64,000 bases of DNA from Stenotrophomonas maltophilia (GCF_002138415.1 NZ_CP015612.1:1714001-1778000); one strand, 5' to 3'. Shown: positions 1 through 9,350, counted from the first letter of the stretch. The notes: a model not told the origin generated them from the sequence alone. A program made the numbers and translations.

Positions 1-1
1 T

Positions 2-445
2 GCGCGCCTGGAATACCTCAGCGCAGGCTGGGTGGTGGCCGAGCGCAAGGGTTTCACCCAGACCGCGGCGCTGCTGCCGGCCGATGCGTTGAAGAAGAAG
101 CTGGACAGCGACGGCCGCGTGGCGATCCAGGTCAACTTCGCCACCGACAAGGCGCAGATCCTGCCGACGTCCGAACCACAGCTGGCGCAGGTGCTGGACC
201 TGCTGCGTGCCGATCCGTCGCTGAAACTGTCGATCGAAGGTCACACCGACAACAGCGGTGCGGCCGCGCACAACCGCAGCTTGTCCGAGGATCGGGCGCG
301 TTCGGTGGTGGCGGCGCTGACCGCCAAGGGGGTCAACGCCGACCGCCTGCAGGCGGCCGGCTTCGGCGCCGACAAGCCGGTGGCCGACAATGGCAGCGAG
401 GAAGGCAAGGCGCGCAATCGCCGGGTCGAGCTGGTCAAGCGCTGA
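2..445 (+). CDS. OmpA-family outer membrane/peptidoglycan-binding protein, 3' part
   Basis: The reading frame is open from the left edge, so the true start lies outside the window. The visible 147 residues hold a complete C-terminal OmpA-like domain: an NFATDKA strand, then EGHTDNSG, an RSLSEDRARSVV helix, an AAGFGADKP turn and the terminal ARNRRVEL. In this family the domain binds meso-diaminopimelate of peptidoglycan and tethers an outer membrane protein or lipoprotein to the wall. The N-terminal part that would tell a porin from a lipoprotein is missing. The gene converges with the cytochrome operon that follows, 12 bp away. Confidence 0.85.
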   Translation, partial: ARLEYLSAGWVVAERKGFTQTAALLPADALKKKLDSDGRVAIQVNFATDKAQILPTSEPQLAQVLDLLRADPSLKLSIEGHTDNSGAAAHNRSLSEDRARSVVAALTAKGVNADRLQAAGFGADKPVADNGSEEGKARNRRVELVKR

Positions 446-457
446 ACCACGCCCTCC

Positions 458-1384
458 TCAGTACCGCGCGTCCTTGGGTTTCGGGTCGCGCGGCCAGTCC
501 TTGGCCTTGTTGGCGAAGTCCGGTCGGGGCTGGTTGATGAAGTAGCTGGCGATGTCCACCGCATCCTGGTCGGGCATCACCTGCTGGCCCAGTGGCGGCT
601 CACGGGTCACCGCCGGCGGCATGTTGTGCTTGACGAAGCCGGCTGCCTTGTACAAGCGCGCCATGCCTGCGCCGATGTTGAAACTGTGGTCGCCCCATAG
701 CGGCGGGAAGGCGATGTCACCGCTGGCGTCGCGCCGTCCTTCGCCGTTGTCGCCATGGCACGCGGCACACTGCACGGCGTACAGCGCCTTGCCACGGATC
801 GGGTCCGGGGTCAGCGTGCTGTCGATAGGGCCCTCGCTGGGGGCGGCCACCTTTGCACCCGCTGGCACCGGACTGCTCAGCCACGCCATGTAGTCGAGCA
901 TCGCGCGCATCTGCGGCGCGTCCTTCGGCAGCGGTTTGCCGTTCATCGAACGCTGCAGGCAGCCGTTGATGCGCTCGGTCAGCCCGATCACCTTGCCCGG
1001 GCGCGGCATGTAACGCGGATAGGCACCGCCGCCGGTGTTGAAGTAGTGATTGCCGAAAGGCCGCTTGCCCTCGGCCATGTGGCACGAATTGCAGTTCAGA
1101 TCGTTGCCGACGTTGTCCGGCAGCAGCCGTGCGGTCTCGTTGAGGAGGCGGCGGCCAAGCATCACCGATTCGGCATTGCCGAGCCCGGCGATCTCCTCGG
1201 CACTCGGGGCGTGGTAGTGGCCGACCACTTTGCCCTGCGCATCGAGGATATCGATCGTGCTGGCTACGGCAGCATCCAGGTCCGGGTACAGATAGCGATA
1301 GGCGAGGGTGCCGGCACCGGCCAGCAGCACGAGGGTGACCACGCTGCCGACGAGCAGGCGGGAGCGTTTGCGCGAACGTTTCAT
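458..1384 (-). CDS. Dihaem c-type cytochrome, TsdA (thiosulfate dehydrogenase)-like
   Basis: A 308-residue protein with an N-terminal membrane anchor or signal (residues 11-30) and two haem c motifs, CNSCH (98-102) and CAACH (206-210). Between them is the stretch ERINGCLQRSMNGK, typical of TsdA. Its Cys142 lies 40 residues after the first haem histidine, close to the spacing of the Cys axial ligand of the catalytic haem in TsdA. That makes thiosulfate-to-tetrathionate oxidation or the reverse the best guess; a generic electron-transfer cytochrome is the alternative. It is translated from an ATGA overlap with the upstream trihaem cytochrome, so the two are co-expressed and probably partners in the periplasm. 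Confidence 0.78.
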   Translation of the reverse strand: MKRSRKRSRLLVGSVVTLVLLAGAGTLAYRYLYPDLDAAVASTIDILDAQGKVVGHYHAPSAEEIAGLGNAESVMLGRRLLNETARLLPDNVGNDLNCNSCHMAEGKRPFGNHYFNTGGGAYPRYMPRPGKVIGLTERINGCLQRSMNGKPLPKDAPQMRAMLDYMAWLSSPVPAGAKVAAPSEGPIDSTLTPDPIRGKALYAVQCAACHGDNGEGRRDASGDIAFPPLWGDHSFNIGAGMARLYKAAGFVKHNMPPAVTREPPLGQQVMPDQDAVDIASYFINQPRPDFANKAKDWPRDPKPKDARY

Positions 1385-2727
1385 CGTGCGGCCTCCTGCG
1401 GAACGTAGTGCACCGGCTTGTCGCGCACCACCCGGCGCATGCGCGCCACGTCGACCTCGCTCACTGCGCTGGCCTGGTTGCCCCAGCTGCTGCGGATGAA
1501 GGTCAGGATCTGTGCCAGTTGCGCATTCGGCAGCTGTTCGAAGCCGGGCATGGTGAAGGCCATCCGGTCATGCGGGGTATGCGGCGTGCGGCCACCGATC
1601 AGGGTCACCTGCACCAGCGAGCTGGGGTCATCGGCGAACACGATCGAGTTGCCGGCCAGCGCCGGATAGACGCGGGCCATGCCGCGCCCGTCGGCGCGGT
1701 GGCAGGCCTGGCAGTGCTCGGCATAGGCCAGCGAACCGGCAACACGGTAGTCGCCGCTGCGCAGTGCGGCGGTGGTGGTGTCGGTACCCGGCGACCACTG
1801 GGCGCTGCGGCCCTCGCGCGCCGGCAGCTGTTTCAGGTAGCGCGCCATCGCCAGCAGGTCGGCGTCGGACAGATACTGGGTGCTGTGCTCGACCACATCG
1901 GCCATGCCGCCGAAGGCTGCCGAGCGATCGGTGCGTCCGGTGCGCAGGAAGTCGACGATCTCGCCCTCGCTCCAGCTGGCCAGTCCGGTCGACTCATTGC
2001 GCAGGTTCTTCGCGTACCAGCCTTCCAGCACCGAGCCGGACAGGAACTGGCGGCTGCCATCATCGGCCATCGCCTTTTCCTGGAACGCCAACCCGCGTGG
2101 CGTGTGGCAGGCGCCGCAGTGGGCCAGGCCTTCCACCAGTTCGGCGCCGCGCTGCTGGCCGGCATCCAGCGACGGATCCGGGTTGAACGTGCGCGGGCGT
2201 GCGAACAGCAGCTGCCACCAGGCCAGGGGCCAGCGCATGTTGGCCGGCCAGGGAATCGTGCTGTCGGCGTTGCTCTGCTTCACCGGCTGCACCGAGCCCA
2301 TGAAGTAGGCGTACAGCGCCTTGATCTCGGCATCGCTGGCGATCACGTACGAGGCGTACGGCATTGCCGGATACAACGGCTGCCCATCATGACGGATGCC
2401 GCGACGGACCGCGCGCTCGAAGTCGGCATAGTCGTAGGCGCCAATGCCGGTATCCGGATCGGGGGTGATGTTGGTCGAATAGATCGTGCCCATCGGCGTC
2501 TGCATGCCGAGGCCACCGGCGAACGGCTTGCCGCCCGGTGCGGTGTGGCAGGCCGCGCAGTCGGCCGCGCGCGACAGGTATTGCCCCTGCGCGATCAATG
2601 CCGGATCGTGGATGTCGACCTGCGCCGTCTGTCGCGGTGCGAACCAGTAGGGCGTGGTGCGTGCGATGCCGTAGGCGGCGGCCAGCGTGGCGGCCAGGGC
2701 AATGGCGAGCTTGAACGAGGTGCGCAT
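1381..2727 (-). CDS. Trihaem cytochrome c, alcohol/gluconate dehydrogenase cytochrome-subunit type
   Basis: From the ATG at 2727 the product is 448 residues with a hydrophobic N-terminus (residues 6-22) and three haem c motifs: CAACH (57-61), CGACH (204-208) and CQACH (339-343). Length and haem spacing fit the membrane-bound cytochrome subunit that takes electrons from periplasmic dehydrogenases (AdhB or gluconate 2-dehydrogenase subunit family) to quinone or oxidase. No dehydrogenase gene is adjacent; the only partner visible is the TsdA-like cytochrome it overlaps by ATGA. A TTG at 2775 would add 16 basic residues, but the ATG gives the better signal sequence. It is probably an electron relay for the downstream cytochrome. 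Confidence 0.78.
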   Translation of the reverse strand: MRTSFKLAIALAATLAAAYGIARTTPYWFAPRQTAQVDIHDPALIAQGQYLSRAADCAACHTAPGGKPFAGGLGMQTPMGTIYSTNITPDPDTGIGAYDYADFERAVRRGIRHDGQPLYPAMPYASYVIASDAEIKALYAYFMGSVQPVKQSNADSTIPWPANMRWPLAWWQLLFARPRTFNPDPSLDAGQQRGAELVEGLAHCGACHTPRGLAFQEKAMADDGSRQFLSGSVLEGWYAKNLRNESTGLASWSEGEIVDFLRTGRTDRSAAFGGMADVVEHSTQYLSDADLLAMARYLKQLPAREGRSAQWSPGTDTTTAALRSGDYRVAGSLAYAEHCQACHRADGRGMARVYPALAGNSIVFADDPSSLVQVTLIGGRTPHTPHDRMAFTMPGFEQLPNAQLAQILTFIRSSWGNQASAVSEVDVARMRRVVRDKPVHYVPQEAAR

Positions 2728-2912
2728 GGCGGCACTGTGGGCAATCCTGCGCGCGCGTTCATTGATCCGGATCAATGACTGAACGGATACAGCTTGTACA
2801 CCAAACTGAATCGTTCCTGCGTTGTCATCAAGCCGTCATCCACGCGCGATAGATGACCGGTCTATCGAGGCATTAACGTCCCAACCTGTCTGATTCACCC
2901 CTATGACGTGAT

Positions 2913-4031
2913 ATGAAGCGCCTGCTGCTGCTGTTGCTGGCGTGCGCCGGCCTGTGGCTGGCTGCATGCTCCTCCTCCATCAATGCCTCGTCCACCTCGC
3001 TCGCCGATCGGCTGATCGCACCGGGTGGCGTGTCGACCCTGCTCGATCGCCCGCGCATTGCCGCGGCCATCGCCGAACTGCCCAACCGACACGGCTTCGC
3101 GCCGGGCCGCGATGGCGTGCCGATCTTCTGGCGTGTGTTCGATCCCGGCGATTACGGCGCGCGTTACCACTACCTGCCGCAGCGCCACGAGAACGGCCTG
3201 CCACTGGATACCGGCCTGAGCCTGGCAGTACCGCAACCGTTCCGTGCGCAGGCACCGCGCGGCACCGTGGTGCTGCTGCACGGCTGGATGATGAATGGTG
3301 ATTCGATGCTGCCGTGGTCGCTGCAGCTGGCCGAGTCCGGCTACCGCGTGGTCACCCTCGACCTGCGCAACCACGGCCAGTCCGGTGCCGGTCCGTCCGG
3401 ATACGGCACCTACGAATCCGATGACGTGGTTGATGTGATCAGCGAGCTGCGTGCACGCGGTGAAGTGACCGGTCCGTTGTACCTGTTCGGTGTGTCCTAC
3501 GGCGCGGCCACGGCGGTGTTCACCGCCGACAAGCTCGGTGACCAGGTGGAAGGCGTGGTGGCGATGGAATCGTTCGCCAATGCCGGTGTGGCGATCCGCA
3601 CGATGATCCCGCACCTGATGGGACTGCAGCCGGAAGGCCTGAAGGCGCAGGCGGTGGCGTCGTACGCGCGCTGGCGCTACGGCGGCCAGGACATCAACCA
3701 GGTGATCGCCGCCGCCAGCCGCCGCATCGACGTTGACCTGGACCGCGTGGACGTGGCGCGCGCGCTGGCCGATACCCGCGCCTGCGTGCTGCTGCTGCAC
3801 GGGCAGGGCGACCAGCACATTCCGGTCAGCCAGGGCCGCGAACTGGCCCAGGCCAATCCGCGCGCGCACTACATCGAGATGCGCGGCGAGGACCACATCA
3901 CCCTGCCACTGCGGCTGGATCTGCTGGCGGGAGTGGTCGACGACTGGATGGCGCGCGACGAGCACCATCCGCCAAGTGCGTGCCCGGCACCGCAACTGCC
4001 GGCCCAGGCCGAGTGGCTGACGCGCAGCTGA
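2913..4031 (+). CDS. Alpha/beta hydrolase lipoprotein
   Basis: A 372-residue protein starting with a short leucine-rich signal and a lipobox, LAAC, with Cys19 as the predicted lipidated residue, so it is probably an outer or inner membrane lipoprotein facing the periplasm. The alpha/beta hydrolase fold shows as VVLLHGW (oxyanion loop), DLRNHGQS, the nucleophile elbow GVSYGA, and a late GEDH supplying the histidine. Substrate unknown; esterase or peptidase activity is possible. It is a single gene, divergent from the cytochrome operon, and ends in a strong palindrome shared with the convergent MFS gene. Confidence 0.75.
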   Translation: MKRLLLLLLACAGLWLAACSSSINASSTSLADRLIAPGGVSTLLDRPRIAAAIAELPNRHGFAPGRDGVPIFWRVFDPGDYGARYHYLPQRHENGLPLDTGLSLAVPQPFRAQAPRGTVVLLHGWMMNGDSMLPWSLQLAESGYRVVTLDLRNHGQSGAGPSGYGTYESDDVVDVISELRARGEVTGPLYLFGVSYGAATAVFTADKLGDQVEGVVAMESFANAGVAIRTMIPHLMGLQPEGLKAQAVASYARWRYGGQDINQVIAAASRRIDVDLDRVDVARALADTRACVLLLHGQGDQHIPVSQGRELAQANPRAHYIEMRGEDHITLPLRLDLLAGVVDDWMARDEHHPPSACPAPQLPAQAEWLTRS

Positions 4032-4032
4032 G

Positions 4033-4108
4033 AAAAGGGGACGGAGGGGATTAAGTCGTTTCCCGCACACTTGCGCTAGAAACGACTTAATCCCCTCCGT
4101 CCCCTTTT
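4033..4108. terminator. 29-bp perfect hairpin between convergent genes, probable bidirectional terminator
   Basis: Positions 4033-4061 are exactly complementary to 4080-4108, with an 18-nt loop. The arm starts AAAAGGGGACGGAGGGGATT, so an A-run precedes and a T-run follows the stem, and it can terminate both the hydrolase and the convergent MFS gene. The stem is much longer than needed for termination and resembles in style the GGGGTCAGA palindromes elsewhere in the window. Confidence 0.75.
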
Positions 4109-4112
4109 TCTA

Positions 4113-5252
4113 TCAGGCCACTCGTCGTGCCAGTGATCGCGTGGATGCGGCTACGCCCAGCAGCAATGCGGCCACGCACAGGAAGGCGAAGCCGAGGCTG
4201 GTGGCATGTGCGAGTGCGCCGATCGCTGCCGGGCCGGCGAGGATGCCGGCGTAACCCAGCGTGGTCACCGCGGTGATGGCGATGCTCTCCGGCATCACCC
4301 GCTGTTGCCCCGCCATCGAGAACAGCGCCGGCACGATGTTGGCGCAGCCCAGGCCGACGAGTACGTAGCCGGCCAGCGCAACCGGGAACGAAGGCACCAG
4401 CGTGGCCAAGGTGAAGCCGGTTGCAGCGGTGATGCCACCGATGACCAGGGTGCGGGTCCGGCCGAGGCGCTCGACGATGCCGTCGCCGAACAGGCGCATC
4501 GCGGTCATCGCCAGGGTGAACAGCGCGAAGCCGGCGCCGGCCTGATCACGCGGCACCTGCCGCACTTCGGCCAGGAACACCGCGCTCCAGTCCAGCATCG
4601 AGCCCTCGGCGAGGAACACCACGAAGGCCAGCACGCCGATGAACAGCACCACGCCGTGCGGCAGCGCCAGCAGTGGGCCTTCGTGCAGGATCCGTTGCGG
4701 TCGCCAGTGCGGCGCCGACAGCACCGCGACCAGCAGCAGTGCCGCCACCGAAACCAGCGCGGCCAACCACAGCGGCGTACCCAGGATCAGCAGGCCGGTC
4801 ATGCAGCCGGCGCCGATGAAGCCACCGATGCTGTAGAAGGCGTGGAAGCCGGACATCATCGCGCGCCCGGCGTCGCGCTCGACCGCCACCGCCTGCATGT
4901 TCATCGCACAATCCAGCGCACCGACGCCGGCGCCGAACACGAACAAGGCTGCACCCAGTGCCACCGGCGAGGGCGCCAGCACCAGCAAGGGCAGTGCGCA
5001 CAGCATCATCGCGCAGGTGATCACCATCACCCGGCGGCAGCCCAGCCGCCCGGTCAGTGCACCTGCCAACGGCATCGCCAGCAGCGAGCCGAGCCCAAGG
5101 CACAGCAGCACGGCGCCGAGGCTGGCGTCGGACAGCCCGGCCTTGGCCTTGGCGTAGGGCACCATGGGCGCCCACGCGGCGGTGGCGAATCCGGGAATGA
5201 AGAAGGCGGCGCGGGTGGCGTGCTGCTGGGCACGTGGGGATGAAGGCGTCAT
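4113..5252 (-). CDS. MFS transporter, YbjJ/fucose-permease-like
   Basis: A 379-residue polytopic membrane protein with about 12 hydrophobic segments. The GRLGCRRVMV stretch matches the conserved loop 2-3 motif of the major facilitator superfamily, and the early MVPYAKAKAGLSDASLG is typical of the YbjJ-like branch of sugar/drug transporters. The ATG at 5252 has a GGAG upstream; the longer TTG-started version (5309) would add 19 polar residues. A perfect LacI-type palindrome lies 30 bp upstream of the start, which suggests sugar-responsive repression and a carbohydrate substrate, though this is inference. Confidence 0.75.
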   Translation of the reverse strand: MTPSSPRAQQHATRAAFFIPGFATAAWAPMVPYAKAKAGLSDASLGAVLLCLGLGSLLAMPLAGALTGRLGCRRVMVITCAMMLCALPLLVLAPSPVALGAALFVFGAGVGALDCAMNMQAVAVERDAGRAMMSGFHAFYSIGGFIGAGCMTGLLILGTPLWLAALVSVAALLLVAVLSAPHWRPQRILHEGPLLALPHGVVLFIGVLAFVVFLAEGSMLDWSAVFLAEVRQVPRDQAGAGFALFTLAMTAMRLFGDGIVERLGRTRTLVIGGITAATGFTLATLVPSFPVALAGYVLVGLGCANIVPALFSMAGQQRVMPESIAITAVTTLGYAGILAGPAAIGALAHATSLGFAFLCVAALLLGVAASTRSLARRVA

Positions 5253-5281
5253 GCGCGATGCGAAGCTCCAGGGGGCGTTTA

Positions 5282-5295
5282 TGAAAACGTTTTCA
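5282..5295. promoter_or_regulatory. LacI-family operator-like palindrome TGAAAACGTTTTCA
   Basis: A perfect 14-bp palindrome with the central CG typical of LacI/GalR-family operators, 30 bp upstream of the MFS start. A near-identical site (TGAAAACGTTTACA) sits at 42001 between zwf and the sugar-ABC ATPase. No LacI-type gene lies in the window, so the regulator would act in trans. Confidence 0.55.
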
Positions 5296-5436
5296 GATCG
5301 GCTCGGCAAGTGCCATGCGTGACATCGGGCGACGCATACGATTGCAGTGACCCGATCGCGTCACTGGTGATTAACGTCGCCCACGGACAGTGGCTGCACG
5401 GTCGGCATCCCGCCGGCCGCTGCCGGAGATCCGTAC

Positions 5437-6132
5437 ATGAGCACGACACCGACCATCCTCCTCGTCCATGGATTCTGGGGCGGGGCCGCACACTGGGCCA
5501 AGGTGATCCTGGAACTGCATCGCAACGGCCACGACCGTGTGCAGGCGGTGGAACTGCCGCTGACCTCGCTGGCCGACGACGCAGGACGCACCCAGAAAAT
5601 GATCCGGCAGATCGACGGTCCGGTGCTGCTGGTCGGCCACTCCTATGGCGGCGCCGTGATCAGCCAGGCCGGAAACGAGCCCAACGTGAAGGGCCTGGTC
5701 TACATCGCCGCTTTCGCGCCTGATGCCGGCGAGAGCCCCGGTGGCATCACCCAGCAGCACCTGCCGGAGGCGGCGCCGAACCTTGCGCCGGACAGCGATG
5801 GCTACCTGTGGCTGCGTGCGGACAAGTTCCATGAGAGCTTCTGCCAGGATCTGAGCGAAGACGAGGGCCGGGTGATGGCGGTGACCCAGAAGGCGCCACT
5901 GGCCAGCACCTTTGGTGACGCAGTCAGCGACCCGGCGTGGAAGCACAGGCCGAGCTGGTACCAGCTGTCCCGCCACGACCGCATGATCGCGCCGGAAAAC
6001 CAGAAGGCCATGGCCACGCGCATGCAGCCCAAGCGACTGCTGGAGCTGGACGCCAGCCATGCCTCGCTGGCCTCGCAGCCGACGGAAGTGACCACGCTGA
6101 TCCTGGAGGCCTGCGCCGCCATCGGAGGCTGA
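5437..6132 (+). CDS. Cytoplasmic alpha/beta hydrolase
   Basis: A 231-residue protein with no signal peptide. It has the alpha/beta hydrolase oxyanion motif LLVHGFWGG near the N-terminus, the nucleophile elbow GHSYGG, and a C-terminal DASHASL carrying the likely catalytic histidine. It belongs to the small esterase/haloperoxidase-like group related to plant methylesterases and salicylate-binding hydrolases. The ATG has GGAGAT at good spacing. The gene stands alone between a divergent MFS gene and a TonB receptor. Substrate unknown. Confidence 0.75.
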   Translation: MSTTPTILLVHGFWGGAAHWAKVILELHRNGHDRVQAVELPLTSLADDAGRTQKMIRQIDGPVLLVGHSYGGAVISQAGNEPNVKGLVYIAAFAPDAGESPGGITQQHLPEAAPNLAPDSDGYLWLRADKFHESFCQDLSEDEGRVMAVTQKAPLASTFGDAVSDPAWKHRPSWYQLSRHDRMIAPENQKAMATRMQPKRLLELDASHASLASQPTEVTTLILEACAAIGG

Positions 6133-6264
6133 TCCCGCGGCAGCACACCGCACGACAGCCGGGGCGCAGGGGAGTACACTCCTGCGCCTGCGGCCATCCG
6201 GTCGCGTCCCCGTCTTCCCTCCAGCCGCCGCCAGAGGATCCCACCCGATCGTGGAGGTCCCGTC

Positions 6265-8469
6265 GTGCTGTCTGTGCCTGATGCCCGTATTCCGTCCCCA
6301 TTGCCGCGTCGCCGTGCGTTGCCGCAGGCGCTTGCCCAGGGCCTGCTGATCACCGCACTGGCCAGCAGCGGCATCGCAGCCGCGCAGTCCGCCACGGAGC
6401 CGGACAAGGCCGCCGAGGCCCCGGCATCGCAGACCCTGCAGACCGTGCAGGTCACCGCCAACCTGCTCGGCACCATCACCGAGGGCAGCGGCGCGTACAC
6501 GCCCGGCACCATCGCCACCGCCACCCGCCTGGTGCTGACCCCGCGGCAGACTCCACAGACCATCAGCGTCATTACCCGCGCTCAGATGGACGACTTCGGC
6601 CTGAACGGCATCGATGACGTCATGCGGGTGACCCCGGGTATCAGCATCGTGACCTACGACAGCGAGCGCACCGAATACTACGCGCGTGGATTTGCCGTGC
6701 AGAACTTCCAGTACGACGGCATCCCGATGTCGCGCGACTCGGCCTATTCGGCGGGCAACACGCTCAGCGATACCGCGATCTATGACCGCATTGAAGTGCT
6801 CAAGGGCGCCACCGGCCTGCTGACCGGCATGGGTGATCCGGGCGCGACCATCAACCTGGTACGCAAGAAGCCGGGCAAGGACTTCGCCGGCAGTGCGACG
6901 CTGGGTGTCGGCCGCTGGGACGATTACCGTGCTGAGATCGATGTGGGCGGCCCGCTGACCGCCGATGGTCGCGTGCGAGGCCGCGCCGTTGGCGCCTGGC
7001 AGGACAAGCATTCCAATCTCGATTTCTACCAGCGCACCAGCAAGGTGGGCTATGCGGTGCTGGAGGCCGATGTGGGCGAGCGTACGCTGCTGACCGTGGG
7101 TGGCGATGCGATGGACAGCGACCCGAAGGGCTCGACCTGGGGTGGCATCCCACTTCTGGACAGTGCCGGCAACTTCAATGACATGCCGCGCTCGTTCAAC
7201 AACGGCACGCGCTGGAGTGGCTGGCGCCAGTATGTGCGCACCGGCTTCGCCACGTTGGAGCACACGTTCAACAATGACTGGGTTGCCAAGCTGCAGCTCA
7301 ACCATCAGGTCAATGGCTATGACGCCGCACTGGCCGGTGCCGCCGCCGGCAATCCCGATCCGTTGACCGGCGAGGGCGTCAGCCTGTGGCTCGGCAAGTA
7401 CGTTGGCAAGACCGTCAGCAACGCCGCCGATTTCTACGTCAGCGGGCGCTTCGGGCTGCTTGGGCGCGAGCATGAGCTGGTGGTCGGCGGCAGCGCGTCG
7501 CGCAAGCGCTGGACCAACACCGGCTATGGGCCGCAGGAGGGTTTTCCGGACACCGTGCCGGACTACCGAAGCTGGAATGGCGACATTGCCGAACCGCAGT
7601 GGCAGCGCACCTACGACAACAATGAAGTGACCCGCGAGAATGGCGTCTACGTGGTCGGCCGCTTCGACGTGGCTGATCCGTTGAAGGTGATCGTTGGCAG
7701 CCGCCTGGCCAGCTACCGTTCGCCACAGACGCGTGAGACCGGCGTGTTCGTACCGTATGCCGGCGTGGTCTACGACCTCGGTGAGCACTACTCGGTGTAT
7801 GCCAGCTACAGCACCATCTTCAAGCCGCACAGCGAACGCGACGAGCAGGGCAAGGCGTTGGATCCGCTGGAAGGGCGCAGCTACGAGATGGGCCTGAAGG
7901 CGGAATTCTTCGATGGCCGCTTCAACGCCAGTGCGGCGCTGTTCCAGCTCGACCAGGACAACTTCGCCCAGCCCACCGGCGGCAAGACGCCGGACGGGCA
8001 GGATGCGTATCGCGCCCTGATGGGCGTGCGTACCAAGGGCTACGAGCTTGAAATGTCGGGCCAGCTGGCGGAAGGCTGGCAGGTGCAGGGTGGGTTCTCC
8101 CACAAGATCGCCCGCCAGGCTGGTGCCAAGGTCACCACGCTGGAGCCGGAGAACCAGTTCAGCCTGCACACCAGCTATCGCCTGCGTGGCGACTGGAAAG
8201 GCCTGACGCTGGGCGGCGGCGCGCGCTGGCAGGATTCCACTTTCGGCGAGATCACCAACCCGGCCACGCAGGCCAAAGTGGTGCATCGCACCCAGCCCTA
8301 TTGGCTGCTGGATGCGATGGCGCGCTATGAATTCAACGATCGCCTGTCGGCCACGCTCAACGTCAACAACCTGCTGGACAAGCGTTACTACACGATCTTC
8401 AGCTGGTACAGCACCTACACCTGGGGTGAGCCGCGCAATGTGCGGTTGAGCTTGAATTACAGGTTCTGA
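6265..8469 (+). CDS. TonB-dependent siderophore receptor
   Basis: A 734-residue outer membrane receptor. A GTG start with GGAGGT eight bases upstream leads into a long signal sequence ending near AAAQS (about residue 41), then a TonB box-like LQTVQVTAN. The plug domain contains TPQTISVITRAQMDD, the ARGF loop, YDGIPM and RIEVLKGATGLLTGMGDPGATINLVRKKP, the signature of FhuE/FpvA-type ferric-siderophore receptors. The barrel ends in LSLNYRF with a terminal Phe, as outer membrane proteins require. There is no siderophore synthesis gene or adjacent sigma/anti-sigma pair, so it is probably a xenosiderophore receptor. No clear Fur box was located. Confidence 0.88.
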   Translation: MLSVPDARIPSPLPRRRALPQALAQGLLITALASSGIAAAQSATEPDKAAEAPASQTLQTVQVTANLLGTITEGSGAYTPGTIATATRLVLTPRQTPQTISVITRAQMDDFGLNGIDDVMRVTPGISIVTYDSERTEYYARGFAVQNFQYDGIPMSRDSAYSAGNTLSDTAIYDRIEVLKGATGLLTGMGDPGATINLVRKKPGKDFAGSATLGVGRWDDYRAEIDVGGPLTADGRVRGRAVGAWQDKHSNLDFYQRTSKVGYAVLEADVGERTLLTVGGDAMDSDPKGSTWGGIPLLDSAGNFNDMPRSFNNGTRWSGWRQYVRTGFATLEHTFNNDWVAKLQLNHQVNGYDAALAGAAAGNPDPLTGEGVSLWLGKYVGKTVSNAADFYVSGRFGLLGREHELVVGGSASRKRWTNTGYGPQEGFPDTVPDYRSWNGDIAEPQWQRTYDNNEVTRENGVYVVGRFDVADPLKVIVGSRLASYRSPQTRETGVFVPYAGVVYDLGEHYSVYASYSTIFKPHSERDEQGKALDPLEGRSYEMGLKAEFFDGRFNASAALFQLDQDNFAQPTGGKTPDGQDAYRALMGVRTKGYELEMSGQLAEGWQVQGGFSHKIARQAGAKVTTLEPENQFSLHTSYRLRGDWKGLTLGGGARWQDSTFGEITNPATQAKVVHRTQPYWLLDAMARYEFNDRLSATLNVNNLLDKRYYTIFSWYSTYTWGEPRNVRLSLNYRF

Positions 8470-8486
8470 CGCGGCTCTACACATGC

Positions 8487-8514
8487 GCCCGCGATGCTTT
8501 TCGGCATCGCGGGC
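8487..8514. terminator. Hairpin between convergent TonB receptor and pirin genes
   Basis: An 11-bp perfect stem (8487-8497 with 8504-8514) and a six-base TTTTCG loop lie in the 52-bp gap between convergent genes. No long T-run follows, so termination is plausible but not certain. Confidence 0.5.
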
Positions 8515-8521
8515 GTTGTCG

Positions 8522-9223
8522 TTACAGCGGCAGGTCGAACACCAGTACTTCGGCGTCGTTGCCGTTTTCCAGGGTCAGCTGCGCTTCGTCGCTGACCTGC
8601 AGCGCATCACCGGCTTCCAGAGTGATGCCATTGACCTGCAGCTGGCCACGCGCCACCTGCACATAGGCGCCACGGCCGTTGCCGAGGGCGTGGTGCAGCT
8701 TCTGGCCGCCATCGAGGATGGTGGCGAAGATGCGGGCATCCTGGTGGATGCGCAGCGAACCGTCGGCACCGTCCGGCGAGGCGATCAGGCGCAGCTGGCC
8801 GCGCTTGGTTTCCGGGGCGAAGTGGGTCTCCTCGTAGGACGGCGTGATGTTCTCCGCGTCCGGGAAGATCCAGATCTGCAGGAAGTGCACGGTCTCGTCG
8901 GCCGAGTGATTGAACTCGCTGTGGCTGACACCGCTGCCGGCGCTCATGCGCTGCACGTCGCCGTAGCGCAGCACCGAGCCGGTGCCCATCGAGTCCTTGT
9001 GCTCCAGCGCGCCGCCCAGCACATAGGAAACGATCTCCATGTTGCTGTGGCTGTGGGTGCCGAAGCCTTGGCCGCCGATCACCTTGTCTTCGTTGATCAC
9101 CCGCAGCGGGCCGAAGCTGACGTAGCGCGGGTCGTAGTAGTTGGCGAAGGAGAAGGTATGGCGCGAGGACAGCCAGCCATGCTCGGCCAGGCCACGGGTA
9201 GCGCTCTTGCGGATCTGCAGCAT
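8522..9223 (-). CDS. Pirin family protein (YhhW-like bicupin)
   Basis: A 233-residue protein of the pirin/quercetin 2,3-dioxygenase family. The N-terminal cupin carries HTFSFANYYDPRYVSFG and the metal-site stretch GFGTHSHSNMEI, whose two histidines plus the later SHSEFNH histidine and a glutamate normally bind Fe(II) or another metal. The C-terminal cupin ends EVLVFDLPL. Cytoplasmic. Its natural substrate is uncertain; some members oxidise quercetin. It is transcribed divergently from a LysR regulator gene, the usual arrangement for a regulator and its target. Confidence 0.88.
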   Translation of the reverse strand: MLQIRKSATRGLAEHGWLSSRHTFSFANYYDPRYVSFGPLRVINEDKVIGGQGFGTHSHSNMEIVSYVLGGALEHKDSMGTGSVLRYGDVQRMSAGSGVSHSEFNHSADETVHFLQIWIFPDAENITPSYEETHFAPETKRGQLRLIASPDGADGSLRIHQDARIFATILDGGQKLHHALGNGRGAYVQVARGQLQVNGITLEAGDALQVSDEAQLTLENGNDAEVLVFDLPL

Positions 9224-9350
9224 GATGGAATCTCCTTGTTCGATGGTTTCGATGGGGCGGGGTGAGGCGGTAGCCGCGGTGTTTCCCCGTTGGAGAGAAG
9301 TATCCGCTTGCGCCGGGGGTTTGAAAAACGGATAGTTTTGACAGCCACCA

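Noticed and set aside
5371..8484. A 1037-codon open frame on the minus strand
   Set aside because: It lies antisense to the TonB receptor and hydrolase genes, has no family motif, and is the usual result of high-GC codon use on the opposite strand.
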